From Phymatolithon calcareum (taxonomy: Eukaryota; Rhodophyta; Florideophyceae; Hapalidiales), in contig OZ345379.1 in NCBI GenBank assembly GCA_977006965.1, positions 1,922,001-1,986,000 of the forward strand: DNA of 64,000 bases, read 5' to 3'. The notes under the pieces are model-generated. The model was given only the letters and a program-made list of their open reading frames with translations, was not told where the DNA came from and searched no databases. Below are positions 33,310-44,057 of the stretch, in pieces; within the stretch, counting starts at the first letter, position 1; the number at the start of each line of letters is the position of its first letter. A program made the position numbers and the translations under genes.

Positions 33310-34800
33310 TTTTTCCCCTGATGGAGCCAATAGCGTTTCGAGGCCCTAAGTTTCCTATCCTTAGCGACCGGAACTGCGGCTTGCACGACTAGGACTGGTA
33401 CATCGTCAAAGATTAATTCTGGCCTTGGTCTGACGCATTGAAGCGGTACATGGCGGACCACGCGCTTCTCTTTCATTCTAAAAATGTGTCCAAGCGAGTT
33501 GCATTGTAGATCCCTGGAACGTAGTACCAAGTGGGGGTCCTACCTTCATCGGCGACTGGTCTTCCGGATATTCTCGACAGCTTTCTAGCACCTGTGGAGT
33601 TGAGTTGCTTCCGCACTTGCTCTGTTAGCTTCCATGCTTCGCAGGAGACTTGATTCTACAGAGGAGTAAAAAAGGCGATTGCGCAGACCAGTTGGTAAAA
33701 TCTCGCGGTCAGAATCTTCCTAAGGTCTTGAAAGTGGGACCAGGCGAATCCGGCGCGGTGGTTCACTAAGACTAAGGGGTCTCCATCTCCTGACTTCATT
33801 ACTCCCGGGTATTTGAAGTGCACGGTGCTCCCTAGGTCTTCTGCTCATAGGTCAATGTGCTCAAACTCCTCTTATATCGCTTTTCGTTTTGCATCTTGTA
33901 ACAACTCTGCGAGAGACACAGCACAAGATCCAACTTTTGCAGCGCAGATGGCCACGAAGCCCCATTGCTCTTCTGCGCAGCTGAGTGGTTCACGTGGCTT
34001 GTCGTCAAAGTACTCACTGAAAAGCGCATGTGGTATCTGTCATTTACTCGAGTGCCGGGGCTCATGTGCCCAGGCATTGGGAGCAACATGTTTCACTTTA
34101 TTGGAGCGTGTAGTAATAGAGTTCCATTATGTTGCAATAGTTTGCGGACAGAACCATTATGTTGCAAGAGATTGACAACGGCCATTAGTAATGCAATAGT
34201 GTTGGTTGGTAATGGGGAGTCATTAGACATCTACGGCAAGTCTAAGAGAATTTGCTGCTCGGCATCTTACCCAACCCCCGTCCCATGGGAAACGTCACCC
34301 GCGGTGTGGTGTTTTTGCAGTTTTGTCCACGTGGGCATGTGTACACAAAACAAGGTACATCCAGCTGGTCAGGTTGGCCTGTTCGGCGGGAAGTGATTGT
34401 CTTCACGGTATCGTCGTTCTTCTTCATAAGCGCCTTGACAACAGACTGCGGTTTAGGCTTCGGTGCCATTCTTGGAACGGACAGAATCGTCGCAGTAGCG
34501 TGGTAGGGAGTCGTCGTTCTGTTCACAGATAGACACCAATTTGACGATGGGAGAAAAGATGGTCGGGTAGACTTCACAAATACCTCTACGTAATAGTCGT
34601 ACTCAGCTAGGATGATCTTCATTTTACAGTCAATATATGCTTCATAGTCGGTCACGAAACATTACGTATTGCAATACCACGAACAGAACCATTACTGTTG
34701 CATTACCAACATGTTGCATTATATTGCATTAACAGTATGTTGCTCCCAATGCCTGCATGTGCCAGTCAAACCGGCCCTGGTCGTCGATTTTCCGGATAGA
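33310..34800 (-). pseudogene. LINE 3' half in unit B, interrupted by a hAT-type MITE
   Basis: The minus strand carries the C-terminal block (LQCNSLGHIFRMKEKRVVRH) and, further upstream, NDRYHMRFSV. This equals NRSQMRVSV of the 3.6-3.9 kb LINE. On the far side of the MITE, ATCCGGAAAATCGACGACC matches 3621-3640 of that LINE. It is therefore the same family, with the MITE sitting between homologous LINE bases. Multiple frameshifts; not functional. Confidence 0.75.
34072..34755. mobile_element. hAT-type non-autonomous element (684 bp) with 8-bp target duplication
   Basis: Ends are inverted repeats CAGGCATTGGGAGCAACAT (34072-34090) and its reverse complement ending at 34755. Both sides are flanked by CATGTGCC (34064-34071; 34756-34763). 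An 8-bp duplication and CAG-type ends are hallmarks of hAT transposons. The 2.7-4.5 kb LINE has the single unoccupied site GGCACATG at 3656-3663. Internal subterminal CCATTA.TGTTGCA motifs recur near both ends. A 138-codon minus ORF (34242-34655) lies inside but shows no transposase motif. Confidence 0.88.
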
Positions 34801-35322
34801 GATCGTAGCACCGACTGGGGGTCATGATGGTGGAGAATGCTTGCCCTCCAAGGACATGAACTTGTCCTTGAAGGTATACAGAGATATCGATCGTTTGGCG
34901 TGATCGTCGTCTGGACACCTTGGGAGTCATCAACAATAGGGAAAAGAGCCTGGCCTGACCGCGGCTAGTGTTTTTCAATGGAAATGTTGTCATTTTTAGA
35001 GAATTCACCACAATGGTAACGGAGAAGGAAAGAGAGATATCGGAGCATCTGGAGAGGATGGCCTAATGCGCTGCTCGTGAAGACATTGGGGAAGAAAGGC
35101 CGGAGGCATCTATTAATTCCCGGAATATGGTACATCATATGACTTATAATGCTACAATTTGTCTTTTGAAAGCAATGTGTGCTTTTGAGAACGGAAAATT
35201 TTCTGGGCTCGGCGATGCTCTGCGCGCGCAACGCACACTTTATTGCGCTAGCAGGAAGAAAAAAGATGAGCCTACCTCTGCAACAGCTTTTCTTAGTTCA
35301 AATGCATATCCTTTCTTCTTGA

Positions 35323-35462
35323 AGAAGAAGAAAAAGAAGAAGTATAAGTTTTTTATTTAAAAGTTACCAACGCATCTGCAGACGCGTGGGGCAACTTTGC
35401 GAAGGCCATTGTGCCACAAACAGGGTCTATCGTTCTTATATGTTAGCATGGTCGATTTCGAC
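35323..35462 (-). mobile_element. SINE-like retroposon, 140 bp
   Basis: Flanked by a 15-bp direct repeat ATCCTTTCTTCTTGA (35308-35322; 35463-35477); unit A has one copy at the matching place (about 10068-10082). On the minus strand it has TGGCACAATGG, which fits a pol III A box. It then shares with the 15.0-kb element the hairpin GATGCGTTGGTAACTTTTAAATAAA and a (CTT)n-rich tail. Confidence 0.75.
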
Positions 35463-35544
35463 ATCCTTTCTTCTTGAGAAAAACGGCTTTAGTTTGCACT
35501 GTGAAGAAGTGCAGAATATGGAAATATGATAAAGTATACACTAG

Positions 35545-35636
35545 TGTATATTGTACGGCAAGCGACCGGTACCTACAAAGACGCTAGAAATATGAAACTG
35601 TTGTCCTCAATCGAGGACCTCCCGTACAATAGACAT
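35545..35636. mobile_element. 92-bp MITE
   Basis: Absent from unit A (ACACTAGAGC). Ends TGTATATTGTACGG and CCGTACAATAGACAT are imperfect inverted repeats, flanked by TAG on both sides (35542-35544; 35637-35639). It contains an inner GTCCTCAATCGAGGAC palindrome. Superfamily not assigned. Confidence 0.65.
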
Positions 35637-35650
35637 TAGAGCATGTGATG

Positions 35651-36311
35651 CAGAGATTGTCTCGGACGGATGAAACCAGTCATCCGTCGCTCCGGAGGCT
35701 AATTCTAACCCTTACTAGATAATTTAATCGAAATATTTCGGATTACTGACCCGCGATCGGATTAGCTTTTCTAGAAGCAGATCACATCGTGGATTAGAAT
35801 GGCTTAATCCGGTGCATAACTGATTGGATTGAACTCTATGTATCTTTCAACTGGATGTGCTCCGGATTCGAAACTTATTTTTGAACCGGATTGAAACCGG
35901 ATTGAACACTTAATTGTTTTCCTAAACTCGGACTTGCAGCTCATTTTATGTTGATTCATGACACAAAATACTATTTTATACAGCCATTTTCCCTAAAACA
36001 TGGAATTAGCGCACATTTAGGCACAAAAATACTCTCATGAGAATTTCTGTGTTGTTTGAGTCTTCGTACAGAGAAATTAGATCTAGATACAGGTGGTGTA
36101 AATTTTTAAAACTCAATTTTGATTCGGATCACGGATCAGATTCTGAGTTGTGGAGCGGATCATGGATGGATTGCGAATCAAATGCGAATGTTTGTTTAGT
36201 GATTTGGATAAATTCTGATAAAATTTTAGGAGATTTGATTGGATAACGGATTGGGGAAAAGAGCCACTTGGCGGACTGGAGTCATCCGCAATCCGTCCGA
36301 GACAAACGCTG
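35651..36311. mobile_element. hAT-type MITE (661 bp) with 8-bp target duplication
   Basis: Ends CAGAGATTGTCTCGGACGGAT and, inverted, CAGCGTTTGTCTCGGACGGAT. Flanked by ATGTGATG at 35643-35650 and 36312-36319. Unit A has a single ATGTGATG at 10150-10157. The interior is AT-rich with repeated GGATTG-type words and has no coding frame. Confidence 0.88.
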
Positions 36312-36329
36312 ATGTGATGGTGAGGTCCG

Positions 36330-38060
36330 GTAGGAAGGAAGAGGTTGCCAGGGCCTGACCGGACCGAACGGACTACAAGCGACAATCGTGGGTTAAACAG
36401 TCCGAAGCCCCCCAAAATATAATTTTGTAGGGGGGCAGGCGTGACAGGGCTTCGTCATGGCACCGGTTTTGCTTGATTGTCAGTACCAGTGCCTACACGT
36501 CTAGAGCTGGCAAAATGTAACGATAAATTAGTACAACTGGCAATCGGAACATTTAGTAAGCGCTGACACTTGCACGGAGCTTCGGACACAACGCAAACGG
36601 CTACAAATGGAGCGACTGAAATTTCTGGTAATCCAATAAAATGAAATGCCCCCCACATATCAGATTTTTATTGCAATTATTAACAATGCCAAGGGGGCAA
36701 AAGGGGGCAACTCGCAAAGATAATACTTCGGTCATGTATTAATACCTATTATGCCCCCCCCTCATCAACTGCTCCGTTTTATCTTTTTCTAGCTCATGGC
36801 TTCGCGTCGCACCCCAAAAAATTAGACCTCCTCATCCTGGATTAAGCCCTCGTAGGCAACAAATAAGATGCTCCCTCTCTCTTTAATATTTTCAAAAATT
36901 GTCTTTTCACTATGCAAAGCTGATATGCACCATGTGCATGGTACAAATGAAGCATGGAGACAGACTATTCTTTTTTACTAAGAATTAAATAGTTCAAGTA
37001 CTGTGAATGACTTCAAAAACTTTGCTCCACTTCCTGACTCGATTGACGCCCTTGCCGCAGAGCACTGCTTTCAGGGATCGGAACAATGGCATTGCAAGCG
37101 ATTGGAGAAAAAGATACAATACCCAATGCGGAAGACGTCTCACACGGCCATGCAATGCGAACTCTAATACTGGTAGTCGTAGAAATCCTAATTGCAATGA
37201 TTTCGGGCGATGAATATCGTTTAATGGTCATGTAAAGCACAAAACACTACAACAGAAACAGCCACGCATTCACGGCTCTACAAAGGCCAACTACAAGACA
37301 CAAAGCACTCCCATTAGACACTATACGACATTTCTACGTTAATTTCATGGTCTCTCATGCGCGCTTTCGCATTTTCCGAACGATTCCCGGTTATAGCTTT
37401 GCATACTAGCTCCGTGTCCCAAAAGCAGTTGTTAACTTTCAAGAATACTAGCGCTTCGAACAGTTGAGGAGTAATCCTCCGTCTGTTCTCGGTTAGAACG
37501 TATTTCGCAATACTCTAGACGCGCTCTACCTCTGCAACCGAACCCATGACAAAATCACAGTTGACATAGTCTTCCTCCCGTCCTCATGTCGACGATTCGC
37601 GGTCAGCTGGCGTACGACTAGTTCGTAGTTAGCGTACCTAAATTAGTGTAGCCACTTCGGCAATCAGTATTGAAATCACCAAAGATGGCGCAATGCAACT
37701 TGCAATACTGCAGAATGACCCAGTCTTCAATTTCTATTGAGGATTGCAATTCATTGCAATGTCAATCCATTTTAACCGACTCCTGACTGTTTTTGACTCC
37801 TGGATGGGAAACATGCAACTGGATTGCATGAGTTTCCTTTCGCAGTACTTGATCACAGTTCCACTGTTGAAACACTTCTTGCTTATTGATTGCATGCACT
37901 GATCACACCGCAAAGTAGTCTTTTCAAGTAGATTGTAGAGAGACTCACCTCAAGACGAAAATCTTTTTGTCATGGAACTCTACTAAATTCCCCATTAGAA
38001 GGTGCTTCAGTGAAAGTGCAAAAACAGTCTTCTAACAAAAAAATCACAAGATTGCGACAT
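36330..38060. other. Intergenic, repeat scraps only
   Basis: 36350-36386 matches the head of the retroposon at 60519 (AGGGCCTGACCGGACCGAAC...). A G/C hairpin (GCCCCCC ... GGGGGGC) lies at 36407-36436, and GCCCCCC words recur to 36760. No gene supported. Confidence 0.4.
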
Positions 38061-38068
38061 ATTCGTAC

Positions 38069-39157
38069 TTGACGGATCGCCGAGCCCGGGGGCGACACAT
38101 CAACATGGTCGGTCGGTCGCGTGTGCTTGGATGCGGGCTACCCCAAGGGAGCTCGTTGTCGCCAAATCTTTGGAACTTTTACATATTGGACTTAGATGTA
38201 CGTCTTGACGACCTTGTTCAATATAGTTTCTCAGACGACACCAGCTTCCATGCCACGGGCAGCACTTGGGATGACGTCATCTCAAAGCTCAATGAGGCTG
38301 CCCAGATACTCCCCGGTTTATGCAGCCGTTTGCGAATCAAGGTGAACGCTTGGAAATGCAAGGTGCTAGGATTTGCTGCAGGCGGACGCTCACCGCTGGA
38401 AATTATTGACGGTAAAGTCAATATCGATGGCGAGGCAATAGACGCAGTTGCGGCATACAAGTTCCTCGGAGTTTATTTCGATCAAGGACTGAGCTTCAAA
38501 TTGCATTGCCGGGAAGTGAGTCAGAAACTCCGGTCCAAGACCCGCCTTATCCGAGCGCTCGACGGAACATCTTGGGGCGCGGAATCATCAACGATGGAAG
38601 CTTTCCGTAAGAGCTACTGCGAGTCAACTGCGCTATATGATGCATCAGCTTTCGCTGTACACGGCTTCGACGTCCACATCAAGCAAGTGGAAGTCGCTCG
38701 AAACGAAGCGGCTCGAGCGTCTAGCGGATGTTTGAAAGCTACGACAATTGCCAAGCTCTAGTCACTGTCTGTGATGCGTAGCCTGCGAGATATTGGAGAT
38801 ATGCAAGCTACTCTTGTCATGGACAAAGCACTTAGACTACTACCGGACACTCCTGTGGCTCGCACAACCCAGACAAATGTGTTGAACTCTAGACGCAACG
38901 TAGGGTCGTGGAGGGACTCGAGCACCTACCATCTGGCGGAGAAAGGGATCCATGCGCTCCCACGCAATGAGATCCAACCACCAATTCAGAAGGAAAGCTC
39001 CAGTAACAGGTTTTAAACCTTCAAGACTCCTATTTCGGCGAAGGATGATCCAGAGGAGAAGCGTACCGCGACAGACGCTTTTATTCTAGAGCGAAATGCA
39101 GCACAATCTGCCGATGTCGAAATATGGACGGACGGAAGTGTTGGAAAAGTACCACAA
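38069..39157 (+). pseudogene. Second LINE family: RT C-part and start of RNase H
   Basis: A 230-codon frame with GLPQGSSLSPNLWNFYI, YSFSDDTSF (the catalytic Y/FxDD as FSDD), AYKFLGVYFDQGLSFKLH and RLIRALDGTSWG is typical of non-LTR RT thumb regions. After a stop at 38761 the reading resumes (MRSLRDIGDMQATL) and ends near 39157 with VEIWTDGSVG, the first RNase H aspartate motif. Truncated at both ends. Distinct from the LINE at 2.7 kb, which shows no RNase H. Confidence 0.75.
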
Positions 39158-39169
39158 TAATTTGTCTGC

Positions 39170-39435
39170 GACCTGAATCATAGAGAACGAGTCTCCGTGA
39201 AATGGGATGAAGGTTGGTATACTGCGACGTTGAGCAAATTCAGCCCCTCTCAGTACCATAACCACGAAGCAGCGAAACGTTTTGAGTCTCGACACAGCAA
39301 GCTTCCGGACATCCCCTTGGCCTACGACGACGGAAACGAGTATGCATACTCAACGACCTCGACCGCTTCGAAACAACGCGTTATCGTGTGCGACGAAGAT
39401 GGTGACAAACTCGACATGTATCTTGCAATCCCATT
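39170..39435 (+). pseudogene. Fragment with Tudor/Agenet-like reading
   Basis: The frame reads RVSVKWDEGWYTATLSKFSP ... PLAYDDGNEYAY. The WDEGWYxAT ... YDDG pattern resembles Tudor/Agenet-type modules, but the match is short and by eye. It has no start and runs directly into the nitrate-transporter fragment, so it is likely element or gene debris. Confidence 0.3.
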
Positions 39436-39443
39436 CCACCAGT

Positions 39444-39865
39444 CGATTCTTCATCGCTTTCGTCGGTGCAACCTTCGTCGTCACCCAGTTCTGGATCTCC
39501 ATCATGTCCGCGCGCGCTATCGTTGGAACTGCTAACGCTATATCCGGTGGATGGGCTAGCCTCGGTGGTGGTGTGACCAACGCTCTCATACCGCAAATCT
39601 TTGCTGGTGTCGCTTGCGCACGCGGTATCGACCCGGCTGATGAGACTGATGATATTGCCTGGTGTTACTCCATGCTTATTCCGGCCTCTGCTCACGTTGC
39701 CACCTCCGTTGCCATGTACTTTTTCTCCGACGATCTTCTTCGCCGCTCTGTTAAAGACTCGAAAGAGGAAGAACGACAACCCTGGTTAGACCATGTTCCG
39801 CGCTGTCAGCAACTGGTGCGTTTGGATCCTTTTCTACCCATACGCCGTTTACTTCGCGAATTCCG
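39444..39865 (+). pseudogene. Nitrate transporter (NRT2/NarK-type MFS) fragment
   Basis: Reads FFIAFVGATFVVTQFWISIM, VGTANAISGGWASLGGGVTN and ALIPQIF, which contains the nitrate-signature-like GGWxxLGGG motif of NRT2/NarK proteins. It is followed by SMLIPASAHVATSVAMYFFSDD. A frameshift follows, after which AVSNWCVWILFYPYAVYFA continues in another frame to about 39865. Only about four of twelve membrane segments remain. It is a broken piece, probably a degraded gene copy, with no start or end. Confidence 0.7.
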
Positions 39866-40557
39866 TGAAAATAGCCCGCACTTGGGATGGTGGCACTGAA
39901 AAGTCGACCTCAGGTTGAAGCGCGTACTGCGTGTTGATTTTAATCACAGATTGCTTTGTGGAAGTCTGGCCTTCTTGTAGCATTTCGACCCCGATATTGT
40001 CCGATCCGGGTGCTTTTCCACGGGTGGCTCGATGTAGCGCCTCCTTGATGTCTCCGAGGACGGCTTTGGATACCGCGAATCAGTGAAGGGTGGGCTTCCA
40101 CGCCGTATCGGCTCTGCAGACGTTTGCTATGGGCTATGAACAAACATGGGTTGACTGGGGCCCCCAGCTATGGTCCTTTATCGCGCAGCTTACTAAGGGA
40201 GTCAGTCCAAAGGCGAACATCTTTGTGCCATTCACCTTGGACGATATTACACACAATTTTTTCCCGCGCTCACTGTCGTATTCCAGCCAACCAGAACGCA
40301 AGGATTCTAATTTCAAACGCCCTCATCGCCATCACGTGCAACAACATGCAACTGCCACGTTATCCACTCTATTGGCCTTCCCTGCCCAAATTACACACTT
40401 AGCAGCAAAAACCGCCCCACCTTGCCATTCCCGATCCTCCCGCCACCGACACTAGGTATGATAACATTCCTTCATCAAAGCACTATTCCTTCTCATCTCT
40501 TCGTCTTTCTATGTAATCCTCCTCGAAGGTACGCAAGGCCATCGTACTGCAAGTACA

Positions 40558-41000
40558 GACCCCTTCTGCCGCCCGCCGCCCGCTGACACCCGCTGCCACC
40601 CGCTGCCCCTACTGCCGCCCGCTGCACGCTGCCACCCGCTGCCCCCATTTCCGCCCGCACCCGGTGCCACCTGCTGCCGCCCTCTGGCCCCACTCCCGCC
40701 GGCCGCCTACCGCCCACTGCTGTCCGCCGACAGTTGCCGCCCGCTGCCACCAACTGCTGCCGACTGCCACCCGCTGCCACCCGCTGCCGCTCGCTTCCTC
40801 CACTGCCCACCGCTGCCACCCGCTGCCCCAACTGCCGCCGGCCGCTCGTTGCCGCCCGCAGTCCGCTACCACTCGCTGCCACCCGGTGTCGCCCGCTACC
40901 CCCATTGCCGCCCAGTGCCCCCGCCGCTCATTTTGACCAACTGCCATTCGCTGCCGCCCACTGCCCCCACTGCCGCCGGCCGCCTGTTGCCACTGTTGGG
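40558..41000. repeat. GC-rich low-complexity repeat (CCGCTGCC-type)
   Basis: Irregular reiteration of CCGCTGCC, CACCCGCTGCC and similar words over about 440 bp. Long ORFs here on both strands are by-products of the missing stop codons. Confidence 0.85.
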
Positions 41001-41073
41001 AAACGTCGCTGTTTCAGGACGAAATCTCGTCACCGTAGGGACTCCTTAAGGGTGTGAGAGAAGTAATCCTGAG

Positions 41074-42321
41074 ATGGCGGCGGTTTCTCAACGAGGTTAT
41101 AGCGATCTAACCGATATCTCCCCCGGCAGCGGTGCGAACTGTGCATCACCGGCGAGCGCTGAGCGAGCTGGTCTTTCTGCCTCCTGAACCCTCGTGGAGG
41201 CAGATGCATCACGACGACCGCTATTGTCAGTGTGCTTTCAGCTGGCCCCAAGTCTAACTCCATGGGTCCTTCAGTTCAAGAATGGTGACGTCGAAAAACG
41301 TTCTTTGGAGAGTGCAGATGTGCTACTATATGCCTATGTGCGGAAATGGTGGGTTCATTTTCAAGGCCGGTCATACTCATCCGAACTTGCACAGCGATGG
41401 CAACTTAGGCATCGTGCAGAGCGAGACAACCAGGTAAATCTCTCGGCACCCTGGAATATCGAGCGTGTTCTTGTGGGGGATGGGAAAGTTCATGATGGCT
41501 TCCTTCTGCATGAGAACCAGTACTACGGCTCCGATGCGCGCAATGGCTCATACGATACCTTTCATCCCATCAGATTCGTTTCACTGCAATTCTCACATGC
41601 CGTGCTAACTTCGGAAGTTTCTTTGACCGGAGATTTTGAGGCAGTTGTGGGAAAGAATGGTCAGCTGTGTTTGAAAATGGGAAAAGGGCATCGTGATCGT
41701 GCATTGTGGGCCATTGATGAGTGGTGCAGTGCGAATAAGGGAACGTTTTGCACACTTGGAGCATCCAGATCTTGAGGAAGCTCTAAGTTAGCACAGAGAC
41801 TCCAGATTCGCTCCGCAGAGAAGACCTTGATGAAGTCTAAGAATGAAGATTGCATATTGGCTTCGATTATCATCGGGCTAGGGCAGGTTCGTGGAAGGGA
41901 GTTTGCTGTCTCTTTTTTCAAGTGCTTGTCATTGCGAGGATTCAGAAACACCATCTCGGGTGGGGCTAACTGTCTCATGCTTAAAAAGACTAGAGTGCAC
42001 CTTGAGCGTGTTGGAAATGAGTCGAAGTGCGTAGAATGGCTTCTGAAACAGACGAACGGTGTACTCTTGGTTAGGATTATTGGTGACTTAGCATCTGGCG
42101 TTGATCATACGATTGTTGTTGATGCGACGGAAGGATGGGTCATTGATAGCATTGAGATGTATCCCTTGTTGCGATGCGTGGACGCATTTCGCGCTTGTGT
42201 TGGTGACGGAGCGCATCTGACTGCTATTGCCGATGTTAGAAAGTTCGTGTTTAAGGCACCGGGAAAAAGGACACAGAGGCGCAATGCGAAGCTGCAAAAG
42301 CGCCGGCGTTTGGAGATCTAA
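41074..42321 (+). pseudogene. Papain-like Cys/His domain protein, relative of the Copia-1 cargo
   Basis: One frame runs from ATG 41074 to 42321, broken by TGA at 41185-41187 and TGA at 41773-41775. Shared with the 24-kb antisense ORF: E-x-L-x-V-G-D, DTFHPIRF (against DAFHPVQW), EDCILASII (against HDCLKAAIV), GVLLVRIIGDLASGVDHTIVVDA and WVIDS. The order Cys, then His in a hydrophobic strand, then Asp fits a papain-like fold. The tail is basic (KRTQRRNAKLQKRRR). Substrate and role unknown. The stops could be removed by introns I cannot define, or this is a decaying copy. Confidence 0.55.
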
Positions 42322-42440
42322 AATATTCTGTTAGGTGGACAAGCTAGTATATGTTGAGTGAATCAAAAAAGTACCTTTAAGAAATAGGAAATAGGGAATA
42401 GGGAATAGCAAAGTACAGAGAGCACTGAAACCGGGCTCTT

Positions 42441-44057
42441 TTAAACTTCGCTTATTCTAGAGGGTGTTGGACGTTCGATGAAGTAACCGTCAAGGCCATT
42501 TCTACGAGCTTTGAACCTGACGTGGTTCTCATCTTGCTGATATTGGAAATTGCAAAGAGAAACGAAGTGCTCCAGTTTGTCGGGTTCGCGTCTTCCGTTA
42601 CGTTCGTTTCTTGTTAGTGTGGCACAGTCACCAACAATAATATAAAGGTGCTTCATGCGACTGCATGTTACGTTCTGGAGTCGCTCGTCCGACAGAAAAC
42701 CAATACTTGGTGGATCAGCATTGCTGCGCGTACATGAAAAGATAACAATATCCGCTTCTGCCCCTTGCATTGAATCCACTGTCCTAGGATTGATAACTGT
42801 TCCGCGGAGGCTACACCGAAGTAATGCTTCCTGAGCAGTGTATCCGGTCATCACACAAATCCTTTCGTACCACTTAGGATCAGATTCGTGCATCAGATGC
42901 TCAATTTCGAACACAACGAGTCTTATTACTTTTGCTTCAAGTTCATTGTTCTTCGATCCCGGAAATTGATCATCTTCCCCTTCAGCCCTAGTTTCCATTT
43001 CAATTTCGCTGGTATCAATAGTGGTAAGACGTCTGTACCACGGCACTCCCGGATTTTCATGGTTCGGACCTGTCACATAAGAAGGAATCTCTCTCTCTTC
43101 AACACCACAGAGAACGCGACCGTCGTAGAACATATTGCTGTGTATACGACTGAGAGGAGAGCTCATTCTATACTGAATTCGGAGCATTTGGGGTTGGAGC
43201 GCTTGATCCTTACTTGAAGCCAACCTTTCGAAGACGGATCTCACCTGTTTCGAATAAAGCAGTTCTGTGTTTCGAAGAGTAGAATATTTCAGCCAGCTTC
43301 TGAAGGAAGAAAACGGACCGAGTTGCTTGCTGTCACCAACGAGCACTACATGTAGTCTGCTTGTCGTGTAGTTGGAAAAATAGCAGCTGACAATTGCAGC
43401 AAGAAACTCGGTTTCCAGAGGCTGGGACGTTTCATCAATGACGACATAATCGAAGGAAGCCCTGAGGTTTTTGAAAGAGTCACCAGAGAGCATTGCTGTT
43501 GTTGAATACATGACCAAGCTTTCCCGGGCAACTAATCTCTTGGCGCGAGCGAATCCAACGGTTGTAGATGAATTCGCATCTTGCAATCGATAAGGATACG
43601 ACATTTGATCAATGCAGAGCCTATCGATAGGACTATCTGTGGGCTGTGACGATTGAGAGAAGAGGCGAAACATTTGCGGGTTCAGGCGACCTCCACAGAG
43701 GTCATCGACTCCTTTTTCATCCATGTTAGTCAACAGCAAATTAACAGCAGTGTTGGTAGCAGTTGCTACAATTCCTCGAACGGCAGTTTGTGAACCGCAG
43801 TGTCTCCAGGTTTGGGTTTCCGCATTGGGCTTGCTGAGGTATTTCAGTTGGCTCATTTGAGCATGCCCGCATTTCTTGTGGTGCAGAAATGCGGCGCAAA
43901 GATGACGAATTGTATGAGACTTTCCGTTTCCCGGAGGACCTTGGATAAGACTTATAGAGGATGAAAAGGGTTCCGAATCTCCAACGTTGTTCGTAATGTG
44001 CTTGGTCGCTTCAAATTGAAACCTATTCAAGCCGGTGCTATTCGTCCGGGAGTGCAT
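42441..44057 (-). CDS. SF1 RNA/DNA helicase, Sen1/Upf1-like
   Basis: 538 codons from ATG 44055-44057. Motifs in order: Q-like region FQFEATKHI; motif I GPPGNGKSH (residues about 40-48); Ia ATATNTAVNLLL; II FDYVVIDETSQ; III VVLVGDSKQLGP; IV-region LRIQYRMSSPLSRIHSNMFYDG; V TVDSMQGAEADIVIFSCTRS; VI NVTCSRMKHLYIIVGD. This is the full motor of Upf1-like SF1B helicases, which translocate on RNA or ssDNA. No zinc or other accessory domain is seen. The same frame continues upstream through 44064-44240 with protein-like sequence (RIFKTLPKIADLPEL) but is cut off by TAG at 44061-44063, so the gene may be N-terminally truncated or have an unseen intron. Neighbours look like mobile cargo. Confidence 0.8.
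   Translation of the reverse strand: MHSRTNSTGLNRFQFEATKHITNNVGDSEPFSSSISLIQGPPGNGKSHTIRHLCAAFLHHKKCGHAQMSQLKYLSKPNAETQTWRHCGSQTAVRGIVATATNTAVNLLLTNMDEKGVDDLCGGRLNPQMFRLFSQSSQPTDSPIDRLCIDQMSYPYRLQDANSSTTVGFARAKRLVARESLVMYSTTAMLSGDSFKNLRASFDYVVIDETSQPLETEFLAAIVSCYFSNYTTSRLHVVLVGDSKQLGPFSSFRSWLKYSTLRNTELLYSKQVRSVFERLASSKDQALQPQMLRIQYRMSSPLSRIHSNMFYDGRVLCGVEEREIPSYVTGPNHENPGVPWYRRLTTIDTSEIEMETRAEGEDDQFPGSKNNELEAKVIRLVVFEIEHLMHESDPKWYERICVMTGYTAQEALLRCSLRGTVINPRTVDSMQGAEADIVIFSCTRSNADPPSIGFLSDERLQNVTCSRMKHLYIIVGDCATLTRNERNGRREPDKLEHFVSLCNFQYQQDENHVRFKARRNGLDGYFIERPTPSRISEV

Larger units (their letters stand above)
32600..36330. repeat. Repeat unit B (with nested insertions)
   Basis: Collinear with unit A (8453-10165): palindrome remnants, LINE 3' part, GTCATGATGGTGGAGAATGC, AAAGCAATGTGTGCTTTTGAG and GTGAGGTCCGGTAG at the end. 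It contains four insertions missing from A: hAT-type MITE 34072-34755 (in LINE sequence that A has lost), SINE-like 35323-35462, MITE 35545-35636 and hAT-type MITE 35651-36311. Confidence 0.85.

Noticed and set aside
34242-34655. hAT transposase inside the 684-bp MITE
   Set aside because: The 138-codon ORF has no hATC dimerisation or BED finger motif; the element is non-autonomous.
40558-41000. Overlapping ORFs on both strands in the CCGCTGCC region
   Set aside because: Low-complexity repeat without stop codons; no domain; residues are Pro/Cys/His or Gly/Ser/Arg runs only.
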